From: Hespellia sp.
GTDB taxonomy: Bacteria; Bacillota; Clostridia; Lachnospirales; Lachnospiraceae
Length of the DNA: 64,000 nt
Direction of reading: 5' to 3'
Assembly (NCBI GenBank): GCA_028693555.1
Contig: JAQUVD010000001.1
Coordinates: forward strand, 62,001 to 126,000
Positions 18,294 to 28,800 of the stretch are shown here, piece by piece (the stretch's first letter is position 1; each line of letters begins with the position of its first letter). Position numbers and translations under genes: made by a program. Below the pieces are notes generated by a model that was not told the origin of the DNA, did no database searches, and saw only the letters and a program-made list of their open reading frames with translations.

Positions 18294-20069
18294 TTAATCA
18301 ATCGAAATATGCAAATTCTTAAAACTGTCCAAATCCCGTTTATCGTTCATCAGTTTCTGCAGTCCCGCCATGTCTGTCGGGTCCAATGCTTTTGTCGCTC
18401 GTTCAATACTCTGACTCTTCACCTTGATGATGGTCTCCTGAAGTGCTTTCTCTTTCTCTTCCTTCGTTGTCAGCTTCTGAATCTTCGTATTAAACAATGC
18501 CGCTACTTCTCGATGTTCTTCCTCTTGCGTAAAATGATTCATAATCTTTGCCGGATTCGTTTCACCGTTCTCATGCTGTGCATATAAGAGCTGCGCAACG
18601 GTGCGATAAAGCTCCGTTGAAAAATCATCCGGCGAAATATATTTCTTCACCATAGAAAAAATGTGCTCATCTTCAATCATCCAGGTCAGCAGGATTTTCT
18701 GTGATTTCTGTGTTCCATCTTCCTTCGGTCTGTCTCTGTTTGCCGTAGGCTTTGCTTTCTGCGCCGGTGTTGCAAGCCCAATCGAGACCGCCGTCTTGGC
18801 AACCAGCTTCTGCAGACCCTCCTGGTCCACACGATATTCTTTGGAAACCGCTTCGATATAATTATTCCGCTCAAGCTCTTCTTCAAATCCAATCAGACGT
18901 TTTGCGGCCTCATGAAGAAACGAAGTCTTGCCTTCCGGCGAAGCCATATCAAATTCCTTTGCAAGAATCTCAAGGCTGAACATAAACCCGTTCCTTGCCT
19001 GTCCAATGCGCTCTTCAAAACTCTCCGCACCGAGATTCTTAATGTACTCATCCGGGTCCTTATACGGGTCCATACGAATAACCTTTGCAGAAATGCCTAC
19101 CGCTTTTAGTATCGGCACTGCCCGAAGAGCGGCTTTGGTTCCCGCCTCATCACTGTCATATGTAAGATAAACTTCATTGACATAACGCTTTAGCAGTGAA
19201 GCATGTCCGGATGTAAGTGCTGTTCCAAGTGATGCGACTGCATTCGTAAAGCCGGCCTGATGAAGCGATATCACATCCATATATCCCTCGCAGATAAGAA
19301 AATATGGTTTTCTCGAAGTTCTCGCCCGATTCAATCCATATAGATTACGGCTCTTATCAAACACAGGTGTCTCAGGAGAATTCAGATATTTTGGTTTCCC
19401 ATCTCCCATGACACGACCACCAAATCCGATGACACGATTGTTCACATCCATAATCGGGAACATGACACGATTCCAGAACTTATCATATGCACCGTGCTTT
19501 TCATCGATATTCGCAAGCCCCGCCTGATGGATCTGTTCCGTAGAATATCCTTTGATTCTCAGGTACTTGAGCAAATCATCGCTGTATTTATTCGAATATC
19601 CAAGACCAAATGCCGTGATCGTCTCTTCTGATAACTGTCTGTCTGTGAGATAGCCGTGTGCCGCCTTCCCCTGTTCTGACTTAAGCTGTGCATAAAAATA
19701 CTTCGCCGCCAGCTTATTCATCTCTAAAATGGTATTTCTAAGATCTGTCTTTTCTCTCTGTTCTTTGGAGTATTCAATCTCAGGAAGCTCCACACCAGCC
19801 CTCTCAGCCAGCATCTTCAGTGCTTCGACGAAAGAATAATTCTCATATTCCATAATGAATGTAAATACATTACCACCCGCACCGCAGCCAAAACAATAAT
19901 ACATCTGCTTATCCCTGCTCACGGAAAATGATGGTGACTTCTCATTATGAAACGGACAAAGACCAAAATACGAGCTCCCCTTTTTCTGAAGCCTGACATA
20001 TCCGGAAATCACATCCACGATGTCGTTCTTCATCCTGACTTCTTCTACTAGGTCTTCCGAGTAATACAT
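18294..20069 (-). CDS. dnaG: DNA primase
   Basis: Makes RNA primers at the replication fork. The 591 residues contain the N-terminal zinc site (CPFHNEKSPSF ... YYCFGCGAGG, about residues 38-63), the catalytic core, a TOPRIM fold with ICEGYMDVISL (about 260) and the metal-binding YDSDEAGTKA segment, and a C-terminal helicase-binding region. A CGGAGGG site precedes the start. It lies 63 bases before rpoD: the macromolecular-synthesis operon without rpsU in this window. Confidence 0.98.
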   Translation of the reverse strand: MYYSEDLVEEVRMKNDIVDVISGYVRLQKKGSSYFGLCPFHNEKSPSFSVSRDKQMYYCFGCGAGGNVFTFIMEYENYSFVEALKMLAERAGVELPEIEYSKEQREKTDLRNTILEMNKLAAKYFYAQLKSEQGKAAHGYLTDRQLSEETITAFGLGYSNKYSDDLLKYLRIKGYSTEQIHQAGLANIDEKHGAYDKFWNRVMFPIMDVNNRVIGFGGRVMGDGKPKYLNSPETPVFDKSRNLYGLNRARTSRKPYFLICEGYMDVISLHQAGFTNAVASLGTALTSGHASLLKRYVNEVYLTYDSDEAGTKAALRAVPILKAVGISAKVIRMDPYKDPDEYIKNLGAESFEERIGQARNGFMFSLEILAKEFDMASPEGKTSFLHEAAKRLIGFEEELERNNYIEAVSKEYRVDQEGLQKLVAKTAVSIGLATPAQKAKPTANRDRPKEDGTQKSQKILLTWMIEDEHIFSMVKKYISPDDFSTELYRTVAQLLYAQHENGETNPAKIMNHFTQEEEHREVAALFNTKIQKLTTKEEKEKALQETIIKVKSQSIERATKALDPTDMAGLQKLMNDKRDLDSFKNLHISID

Positions 20070-20147
20070 GTTTCCCTCCGTTCAGTCATACTAAGTAAAA
20101 TAACCCTCTACTAGTTATATTCGACAGAAACTCCTTATTTCCTTTTT

Positions 20148-21149
20148 TTAATTTTTCCAGGATTCCGGTATGAAGTATTCTTCGAATTTCTTCACGGCAT
20201 AATTATCTGTCATTCCGGCGATATAATCACATACAACCTGTTCTTTGGGATTTGTTTCCGAATGAATCGCTAAGAGATACTGATTCGGCATGAGGTCCGG
20301 ATTTTGGATATAGTATTCATATAACTGCTGGATCATATGAATTGCTTTATGTTCCTCACCCTTTGCTTTTGGATTTTTATAGACATGTTCAAACAGAAAA
20401 CTGCGAAGTCCGATCATGGCATTTTGAACATCTTCTGACATCTGTATCTGTGGTCTGTCCATACTATTGATAATAACATTGTGAATCATCGTATCCAATC
20501 GAACCTTGGTAGAATTACCAAGCGTCCTGCGATACTCCCCCGGTATATCGGACTCTTTGAGAATATCACCGCGAATTGCATCATCAATGTCATGATTGAT
20601 ATAGGCAATTTTATCCGACAGTCTGACAACCTGCCCCTCCAGAGTGTGTGGCTTTCCTGATGTCTGATGATTCAAAATTCCATCGCGCACCTCCCAGGTC
20701 AGATTCAGTCCTTCTCCCTGCTTTTCAATACGATCCACAACGCGCAGACTCTGCTCATTGTGTTTAAAATGATACACCGCATTCAGTGCACGCTCCCCTG
20801 CGTGTCCGAACGGTGTATGACCAAGATCATGTCCGAGTGCGATTGCTTCTACCAGATCTTCATTGAGTCTCAGCGCTTTTGCAATCGTCCTTGCATTCTG
20901 GGAGACCTCCAGTGTATGAGTCAGCCTCGTTCTGTAATGATCCCCCTTTGGAAGCAGAAAGACCTGAGTCTTTTGCTTCAGCCTTCGAAAAGATTTGCAG
21001 TGAAGTATCCTGTCACGGTCACGCTGAAAGACCGGACGAATATCACATTCCGGCTCTTTCATCATTCTTCCTTTCGAGTTCTTGCTGAATGTTGCATAAG
21101 GACTCAGGTATTCTAATTCTCTTTCTTCTAACTGTTCTCTGATTATCAT
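20148..21149 (-). CDS. Deoxyguanosine triphosphate triphosphohydrolase-like HD protein
   Basis: Probably hydrolyses dNTPs to nucleoside and triphosphate. The 333 residues carry the HD metal site: THTLEVSQNARTIA (His near 77), then LGHDLGHTPFGHAGE (HD near 114) and the third motif VVRLSDKIAYINHDIDDA. It is shorter than E. coli Dgt and belongs to the type-2 group. Placed upstream of dnaG and rpoD, it sits with replication genes, a common arrangement in Clostridia. Substrate preference cannot be inferred. Confidence 0.93.
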   Translation of the reverse strand: MIIREQLEERELEYLSPYATFSKNSKGRMMKEPECDIRPVFQRDRDRILHCKSFRRLKQKTQVFLLPKGDHYRTRLTHTLEVSQNARTIAKALRLNEDLVEAIALGHDLGHTPFGHAGERALNAVYHFKHNEQSLRVVDRIEKQGEGLNLTWEVRDGILNHQTSGKPHTLEGQVVRLSDKIAYINHDIDDAIRGDILKESDIPGEYRRTLGNSTKVRLDTMIHNVIINSMDRPQIQMSEDVQNAMIGLRSFLFEHVYKNPKAKGEEHKAIHMIQQLYEYYIQNPDLMPNQYLLAIHSETNPKEQVVCDYIAGMTDNYAVKKFEEYFIPESWKN

Positions 21150-21189
21150 AGCTCCACCTCATCTGTGATCGAAAAATCTATTGAACAAT

Positions 21190-22683
21190 CTATTTTTCTT
21201 CCTTTAACCTTGTCTCCAGCGCATCTACAACGCTCTGAAGAACTTTGATTCTTGCATAGTATTTACAATTTCCCTCCACTACGATCCATGGAGCTTTTGG
21301 AGTCGATGTGCGAATCAGCATCTCATTGACAGCCTCTTCATACTGATCCCACTTCTCACGATTTCTCCAGTCTTCATCTGTAATTTTCCACTGCTTTTCC
21401 GGATTCTGCTGACGTTCTTCAAAACGTCGTTTCTGCTCATCCTGATCAATCTGAAGCCAAAACTTCAGCACAACAGCTCCTGCATTCACAAGGTCCGACT
21501 CCATATCATTCATCTCTTTATACGCTCTCTGCCAGTCCTGCGTCGAGCAGAAACCTTCAATTCGTTCTACCATAACACGGCCATACCAGGTGCGGTCAAA
21601 GATTGTGGCATGTCCGGCCTTCGGCATTGCCTCCCAGAATCTCCAGAGATAATGGTGCTCACGTTCGATATCATTCGGTGATGCAGTCGGATGTACCACA
21701 TAGCCTCTCGGATCCATCTTCTCTGTCAGACGCTTAATTGCTCCGCCTTTTCCTCCGGCATCCCATCCTTCAAATCCAACAACTAAAGGAATTCTCTTAC
21801 GGTACATTTCCCCGTGAAGCATCTGAATCTTTTCCTGAAGCACTTTTAACTTCTTCTTATATTCTTCTTTCGTCAGCATCTTTGTAAGGTCAGCCTTTGA
21901 CAAAATAGAGCTCTGCAGTTCCTTATCATATTCTGGTTTTGCAGCTGCCACTTCCTCTGCCTTTGGCATCTTTGCCGCCTCAACCTTTGCCGCGAGCGCA
22001 TTGATTACCGTTGTGTAAATCTTGATTGTCGCAAATCTCCGATCCGTAGCTTCCACTAAAGTCCAAGGCGCATAATCCGTATCCGTCTTTTGAAGCATCT
22101 CTTCATTAATTGCCTGATACTTTCCAAAATCATCATTACGTTTCAAATCGGCCTTCGTCACACGCCATGCTGTCTCTTTGGATTTTAACAATTTCTTAAA
22201 ACGCTTCTTCTGCTCTTTCTTATCAATACACAGAAAGATCTTGATGATTGCCATTCCACCATCCGAAAGCTGTCTTTCAAATGAACAGATGGAGTCATAC
22301 GCATTTGCAAGCTGTTCCTTCGTCATGATCTTTTCAAACCGTTCAACCAGAACATGGCGGTACCAGCTGCTGTCATAGATTGCAATGCGTCCGTTTGGTG
22401 GCGTCTTCGTCCAGAATCTCCACAGGAATGCATGCATCTTCTCATTTTCTGTCTCCTGCTTAACTGCATGCACTTCAAATCCACGCGGATCAAGTGCCTG
22501 GATCAGCTCGGCGATCTGCGACCCCTTACCGGCCGCATCATATCCTTCAAATGCAATCATAACCGGAATGTTCAATGCCTTACATTCCCGCTGCAGCCCA
22601 CCAAGCTTTTCCTGCAGATCTTCGATCTTAGCCTTGTACGTTTCCTTGTCCATTTTCTTTGTTAAATCCATCTTCTCCAGCAT
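21190..22683 (-). CDS. pap: Polyphosphate:AMP phosphotransferase (tandem PPK2 domains)
   Basis: Transfers phosphate from polyphosphate to AMP, giving ADP. The 497 residues are two PPK2 domains in tandem (about 1-235 and 260-497). Each has a Walker A-like motif, FEGYDAAGKGSQ and FEGWDAGGKGGA, and a lid/Walker B block, YDSSWYRHVLVERF and FDRTWYGRVMVERI. Two-domain PPK2 proteins form the AMP-phosphorylating class II. An AGGAGG site precedes the start. It lies 15 bases after the phosphodiesterase gene. Confidence 0.93.
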   Translation of the reverse strand: MLEKMDLTKKMDKETYKAKIEDLQEKLGGLQRECKALNIPVMIAFEGYDAAGKGSQIAELIQALDPRGFEVHAVKQETENEKMHAFLWRFWTKTPPNGRIAIYDSSWYRHVLVERFEKIMTKEQLANAYDSICSFERQLSDGGMAIIKIFLCIDKKEQKKRFKKLLKSKETAWRVTKADLKRNDDFGKYQAINEEMLQKTDTDYAPWTLVEATDRRFATIKIYTTVINALAAKVEAAKMPKAEEVAAAKPEYDKELQSSILSKADLTKMLTKEEYKKKLKVLQEKIQMLHGEMYRKRIPLVVGFEGWDAGGKGGAIKRLTEKMDPRGYVVHPTASPNDIEREHHYLWRFWEAMPKAGHATIFDRTWYGRVMVERIEGFCSTQDWQRAYKEMNDMESDLVNAGAVVLKFWLQIDQDEQKRRFEERQQNPEKQWKITDEDWRNREKWDQYEEAVNEMLIRTSTPKAPWIVVEGNCKYYARIKVLQSVVDALETRLKEEK

Positions 22684-22698
22684 ATAGAGACCTCCTTT

Positions 22699-23211
22699 TT
22701 ATAAGCTCTTCCATGTAAACAGGTCATTTTCAAATATCATATAACTATGATCACTTCCCTCTTTCGGAATTGAAATCGAACCTGGATTCATATATGTATA
22801 CTGCTCATGCTGAACATTTGCAGGTACATGCGTATGTCCGTGCAGGAGAATATCCCCCGCACCCAGCGGTGGGAGATGCTCTTCGTTAAAAATGTGGCCA
22901 TGTGTCACATATGCGAGATGTTCGCCCACCGGAAAAATACAGTAATCTGCCATGATTGGAAAATCCAGTACCATCTGATCTACTTCCGTATCGCAGTTCC
23001 CACGCACACAGAAGATTTCATTTTTATAAGGATTCAGCATCGCAATGACCTGCTTGGGATCGTAGTCCTTGGGAAGATCATTTCTCGGACCATGATATAA
23101 AATATCCCCCAGTAATAATAATCTGTCTGCTTTCTCCTCTTTGTATGCATCCATCATCTTCTCACAGTAAAATGCTGATCCATGAATATCTGATGCGATC
23201 ATAATTTTCAT
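22699..23211 (-). CDS. yfcE: YfcE/MJ0936-type metallophosphodiesterase
   Basis: Predicted metal-dependent phosphodiesterase. The 170 residues contain the calcineurin-type motifs SDIHGS (residue 7), LLGDILYHGPRND, RGNCD, VTHGH and LHGHTH. Its start overlaps the stop of the upstream GTPase gene by four bases (ATGA), so the two are translated together. Natural substrate unknown; family members act on model cyclic or mono-phosphoesters. Confidence 0.92.
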   Translation of the reverse strand: MKIMIASDIHGSAFYCEKMMDAYKEEKADRLLLLGDILYHGPRNDLPKDYDPKQVIAMLNPYKNEIFCVRGNCDTEVDQMVLDFPIMADYCIFPVGEHLAYVTHGHIFNEEHLPPLGAGDILLHGHTHVPANVQHEQYTYMNPGSISIPKEGSDHSYMIFENDLFTWKSL

Positions 23212-25805
23212 TTTTCTTCACCCTCCCTGGTTGTCATATTGTCAATTGCATGTGCCAGTGAATAATTCTTATGTTTCAGATTGCTTCTGCCGATCTGTTC
23301 CCGAATCTGTCTGTTCGTCAGCTCCACATCCTCCTCCAGTTCTCGCGCAGACATCAAAAGGCACCCCTGTCCGCGTATGATGACCTGCTCTACGCCATCG
23401 GATGTCGCAACAGTCACCGTATACTTTCTGCCCATCTGATGTGCGAATTTCTCAATATACATATCCGCCGTCTCTGCTTCTTTTGTAAAGACGATCTGAA
23501 TATTGTAATGCTTCTTGTCGGAACCGGGATTCTCCTTTACCTTATATGCATCAAAGACAAGGATAAGATTCATCCCCTTATGTCCCTGATAATTGCACAT
23601 GATATCAATCAGCCTGTCCCTTGCACTGTCTAAGTTCACAGCAGCAAGCTCCCGCAGCGTTTCCCATGCGAAAATGATATTGTACCCATCCACAAGCAGA
23701 TATTCGGGCACTGTCTCCCTCTCACTTGTTCTTCGGTTCTGCTCCTTCTGCGCAAGAACGGTCTTTGCCCGATTCTTCTCGTATTCGATTGGATTATACT
23801 TTGGAACATAATCATCCACAAAATCATCTAAAGCTGTGGCAGAACCTGTTCTGGAAAATGATCCCACATGATATTCTTCCTGCTTTTTCTTCGTGAGCAG
23901 TCTTCCTTCCACATGCATATAATCCACAATCTGATTCCATTGTACTACAAAACCGGCGCCATGTGCACAAAAAACCGAAGATGGCGGGTTTTCCAAATCA
24001 CTTTCTGCATCATACTGCACCTCTTCGATAATTTCCTCCTGATTATGACAAGGCAGATAGCCTCCCGCTGTACATAAAAGCCTTCCAAGTCCTTTGGTGT
24101 ATGCCACCACCTCTGTCTGATATCCCTGCATCCTCGATACCGGAGCGGTCCCTGTCAGTACAGCAAGGTTTCTGTCCAATTGTGGGGCTTCTGCTTTCCC
24201 TGACATTCTTTCAATATCAGATAAGGCGCGTCCAAGATACTCGGTCGGAAGCTCCAGTCGAAAGCTGTAATATGGCTCTAAGAGCACAGACTCCGCCTGC
24301 ATCAGTCCCTGTCTGACTGCGCGGTATGTCGCCTGCCGAAAGTCACCGCCCTCTGTGTGCTTTAAATGCGCTCTCCCTCCAATCACCGTAATCTTCATGT
24401 CCGTGACCGCACCGCCAACCAGTACACCCTTGTGCTCCCGCTCTTCCAGATGCGTCAAAATCAGCCTCTGCCAGTTTCTGTCTAACATATCTTCACTGCA
24501 GTCTGTCGCGAACTGCATCCCGCTTCCCCGCTGTACCGGCTCCATCAGAAGATGTACTTCCGCATAATGTCGCAGTGGTTCATAATGTCCCACGCCTTCT
24601 ACCGTATCTGCAATCGTCTCTTTATATAAGATATTCCCCGGACCGAAGCTGACTGCCAGATGAAATCTTTTCCAAATCAGATTCTTTAGAATCTCTATCT
24701 GAATCTCACCCATCAATTGTGCCTGAATCTCTTTTAATTTGTCATCCCAAATGAGATTTAGTTGTGGTTCTTCCTCTTCGAGCTGCTTGAATTGTAAAAA
24801 TGTATGATGCGGGTCACAATCTTCCGGCAGCAGAATCCGATACATCAGGACCGGAGATAAGACCGGTGCCTGAGACTGGGGTTCAATCCCCAGTCCCTGT
24901 CCCGGCTCGGTCTTTGTCAATCCTGTCACTGCACATACACTGCCCGCCGTGATTTCATTGACTGTCTCGTACTTCATGCCGGAATAAATTCTGATCTGAT
25001 TAACCTTGTCCTCGCCAACCAGATCTTTTACTTTCAGTGTTCCGCCTGTCATCTTCAGATGTGTCAGCCGTCCGCCCTGCTCATCTCTGGATATCTTAAA
25101 CACCTTTGCGCCAAAATCATCTTGATATTCCGGCATCTTCGTGTACCGTTCCACTCCTTTTAAAAGCGTATCAACTCCCTGCAGCTTCAGCGCGGAGCCA
25201 AAGAAACATGGATATACATTTCTATCGAAAATACAGTCTGCAATCTCATCCGTTGTAATCGTCCCATGCTCCATATAAGACTCAAATAACACATCCTCGC
25301 ACATGGCAATATTCTCTAATAAATCCTCCGATGATTCTGTGAAATCCACACAATTCTCATCCAGAAGTTCCTTCAATTCTGCTAACACAGCATCGCGGTC
25401 TGTCCCCTCCTGATCCATCTTGTTAATGAACAGAAAGACCGGAATCTGATATTCCTTAAGCAGACGCCAAAGCGTCATCGTATGTCCCTGCACGCCATCT
25501 GCGCCACTAATCACAAGGATCGCATAATCCAGTACTTGAAGCGTACGCTCCATCTCTGCCGAAAAATCCACATGCCCCGGCGTATCTAGTAATGTCACAT
25601 GCATCTTCCCCGTATCAAAGACCGCCTGCTTCGAAAAAATCGTAATCCCGCGCTGCCGCTCCATCTCATCCGTATCTAAAAAAGAGTCCTGATTATCCAC
25701 ACGGCCTAATGTACGAATCGTATTGCTAAGGTATAAGATCCCCTCTGATAAAGTTGTCTTTCCGGCGTCCACATGGGCCAGAATCCCAATCGTAAGTTGT
25801 TTCAT
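23208..25805 (-). CDS. TetM/EF-G-like GTPase fused to a YacP/Rae1-type NYN nuclease domain
   Basis: The first ~620 residues are a ribosome-protection/EF-G-type GTPase: G1 AHVDAGKTT, G3 DTPGHVDF, G4 NKMD, then domains II-V with FRQATYRAVRQGL and LLEPYYSFRLELP. After a linker, residues about 700-840 form an NYN domain closely resembling B. subtilis YacP (Rae1): LLVDGYNII, LVFDAYKV, VFTKEAETADMYIEK, VATSDGVEQ and GQGCLLMSARELEEDVE. Rae1 is known to cut mRNA in the ribosomal A site. The fusion suggests a GTPase that places a nuclease on the ribosome (inference). The start MKQLTIGILAHV at 25805 follows the kinase stop by one base; an upstream frame to 25898 lacks a ribosome site. Confidence 0.9.
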   Translation of the reverse strand: MKQLTIGILAHVDAGKTTLSEGILYLSNTIRTLGRVDNQDSFLDTDEMERQRGITIFSKQAVFDTGKMHVTLLDTPGHVDFSAEMERTLQVLDYAILVISGADGVQGHTMTLWRLLKEYQIPVFLFINKMDQEGTDRDAVLAELKELLDENCVDFTESSEDLLENIAMCEDVLFESYMEHGTITTDEIADCIFDRNVYPCFFGSALKLQGVDTLLKGVERYTKMPEYQDDFGAKVFKISRDEQGGRLTHLKMTGGTLKVKDLVGEDKVNQIRIYSGMKYETVNEITAGSVCAVTGLTKTEPGQGLGIEPQSQAPVLSPVLMYRILLPEDCDPHHTFLQFKQLEEEEPQLNLIWDDKLKEIQAQLMGEIQIEILKNLIWKRFHLAVSFGPGNILYKETIADTVEGVGHYEPLRHYAEVHLLMEPVQRGSGMQFATDCSEDMLDRNWQRLILTHLEEREHKGVLVGGAVTDMKITVIGGRAHLKHTEGGDFRQATYRAVRQGLMQAESVLLEPYYSFRLELPTEYLGRALSDIERMSGKAEAPQLDRNLAVLTGTAPVSRMQGYQTEVVAYTKGLGRLLCTAGGYLPCHNQEEIIEEVQYDAESDLENPPSSVFCAHGAGFVVQWNQIVDYMHVEGRLLTKKKQEEYHVGSFSRTGSATALDDFVDDYVPKYNPIEYEKNRAKTVLAQKEQNRRTSERETVPEYLLVDGYNIIFAWETLRELAAVNLDSARDRLIDIMCNYQGHKGMNLILVFDAYKVKENPGSDKKHYNIQIVFTKEAETADMYIEKFAHQMGRKYTVTVATSDGVEQVIIRGQGCLLMSARELEEDVELTNRQIREQIGRSNLKHKNYSLAHAIDNMTTREGEEK

Positions 25806-25806
25806 C

Positions 25807-28800
25807 TCAGTCAGCACTTCCGTCTTTTCTTCCATAAATAAAATCATACAGCGTCTGGAACATTTGTTTTGGTTCAATCGGTTTTGCAAGGTGCGCATTC
25901 ATTCCTGCCGCCTTTGATTTCTGAACATCGTCATCAAACGCATTGGCCGTCATTGCAATAATTGGAATACTGGTAGAAGTTTCTTTACTCATATGGCGGA
26001 TGGCATTTGCTGCCTGCAGCCCGTCCATTTGAGGCATACGAATATCCATAAGAATGGCATCGTAATATCCCTCAGGAGTCTTTGCATACATTTCAACTGC
26101 ACGCACTCCATTTTCCGCATGCTCAACCATAAAGCCCTTGCGTTCCAACAGCTTTTTAGCAACCTCCACATTCAGGGGATGATCTTCTACTAAAAGCACT
26201 CGTTTCCCCTCAAAATTGAAATCATCTATTTGTTTCGTTTCCACTTCATCCTGTTTTTCATGGAAGGCTCTTTCAAATGTAGAGATCAGTGATGATTTAA
26301 ACATCGGCTTGCTCATCAGCAGATTGACACCTGCAAGCTTTGCTTCGTGTTCTATCACGGCCCAGTCATATGCAGTCATGATAATAATGGTAACATCCGG
26401 ACCCACGATTCCACGAATTTGCTTTGCAGTTTCAATTCCGTCCATTTCCGGCATTTTCCAGTCTATCAATACGAGATCATAATATTCTTTTTTATCCCAT
26501 TTCTCTTTTACCCGTACTACTGCTTTTTTGCCACCGTCTACCCATTCGGATTTTACTCCGATTTCCTTCAATGTAATCACTGCCTGCTCACAAACGACAA
26601 CATCGTCATCCACAATAAGCGCTTTCAGATCCGCAAAATTGTAGTGCTGTTTTCCGGCGTATCTGATCTTTGTTTCTTCCGTAATTCCAAGCTTCACATC
26701 CACTGTAAACTCTGAGCCGACATCTTTAATACTGCGCACAGCAATGGTACCATCCATCATGGCAACGAGGTTCTTACAAATTGCAAGACCGAGTCCTGTA
26801 CCACCATACATCGCAGTCGTTCCGGAATGTTCCTGTGAAAATGGCTCAAACAGATGAGGGAGATACTCTTCTGCAATACCGCAGCCTGTGTCGTTGATCA
26901 CAAACCGAAGTACAGCATCGTTCTTCTCTCTTTTTATCTGGTGAACACTGATTGATACCTTCCCATGCTCAGGCGTAAACTTGATGGCATTGGAAACAAT
27001 GTTGATGATGATTTGCTGGAGCTTCATGGCGTCTCCAATATAATAATCTTCCACACTGGAGTCCACAATATTTTCATAATCAATACTTTTTGCACTGGCC
27101 TGATTATAGCAAATAGAATTGATTCCGTTCAGAAACTCCTCAAATGGAATCTTTTCCCTTCGAAGCAGCACCTTTCCACTTTCAATTCGACTCATATCCA
27201 GTATGTCGTTAATAAGCGAAAGTAAAAAGCGAGAGGAAATCCCGATTTTACTGATGCAGTCTGCCACCTGTGCATCATCGCCTATGGCCTGTGCCGCAAT
27301 GGTCGACATGCCGATAATCGCATTCATCGGTGTGCGGATTTCATGACTCATGCGAGAAAGGAAATCACTCTTTGCGGTATTTGCCTGTTCTGCGGCAAGA
27401 AGTGCTGTCTGCAGCATATCATGCTGCTGTTTTTGCTGGTTAAGCAGCTCTGTGACATCACTGCGTGTGATTACAATCTGCTGACTCGCCTTATCTAAAT
27501 AGGCGTATTGCATTCTTTTTTGACGAATGCTGCCATCCGTGTGCTTCACCCCACAAATGGTAGAAAACACACGTGTCTTTTCTAAGTTTTTTTGAATCGT
27601 TTCCGGCATCATTTCGTGGATGATACGCTCTACATCCTGCGAAACCACGATTTCACGATTCGTCCGTATGAGAGAATCCACATAGTCATCACTGTACTCT
27701 GCCGGCAGCGGTCCATTCTCTTTATTTCCAAGGTACAGTTCGTATCGGTTATTTTTAAGATCGACATAAGCAACGTAATCATGCTCAATTTCAGAAACTG
27801 CTTGAATCATACCCTCTTTGATTTTTTCCGTATTGATATCATAAGTGTACATAAAAGACATAATATCCTTTGTCTGCTGATTCTGATAAGACTTCACCGT
27901 GATACTCACCCAAAGGATCGTTCCATCCTGAAGCGTGCGCTGATAATCAAACGAATACTGTGTCTCGCCTTTTTCGAATGCCTTTAGAACGCGGTCGCGG
28001 CTTAGCATATACCGCATCTCGTCCTGCTGCTCTTTGGTAAGTGCAGTCTCCGCCAATTGTTCCGTTGCAACGGAGTATGAAACACCGTCTCTCAACACAC
28101 TGACATCGTCTTGTGCAATATAAGATTCCACAATATTTTGTGTCATATTAGATCGTGCCTTTGCAAGCAGCTTTTTGTGCTGGATGACTTTCGAGTATTC
28201 CAGTTCTTCATTGTACCGCTGTTCAGCCTGTTTGACCGCTGTCACATCTTTTCCCACTGCATAGGCACAGACAGGTTGCCCTTTTTTATCGAATACGTTC
28301 GTATAATCAATCTGCTCGCACCACCACCCGTCTTCATTGAGCGAGCGAAACCAAATATCTGCGGAGCACGTCTTAGCGCCCGCTTCCAGCTTCCTGTACA
28401 GTTCTATAAAATCCTCAATGGAATCTTCACGCACGAAGCCTGATTGAATGATTGAATTCGGGACATCACTTACCACATCCTGATGCCCATGACGCATTTT
28501 CGAAGCTGCGGTCTGAATGATTTGTCTGTTCTTCAGATTATAAGACCAGAAACATACATCCGAGTTCTCCGTGGCAATGCGAAACTTCTCCTCACTGATC
28601 CGAAGTGCCTCTTCCGTTTCCTTCTGTTTGGTAATATCCATGACCACACCATCCATAATTGTCTGGTCGTCAACTGTTTTGAAAAGTCCGCTGCAAAGAA
28701 TATAGCGGATATTTCCATTACCGGTGATTACACGCATCACCCATTCCGCATAGTTACGACCTGCAGCCAGAGTATCATCGACCGTCTGCATCACCGCCGG

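Noticed and set aside
23208..25805. Naming the GTPase a tetracycline resistance gene
   Set aside because: The TetM-type fold is clear, but the fused YacP domain and a chromosomal housekeeping neighbourhood argue against a mobile resistance determinant.
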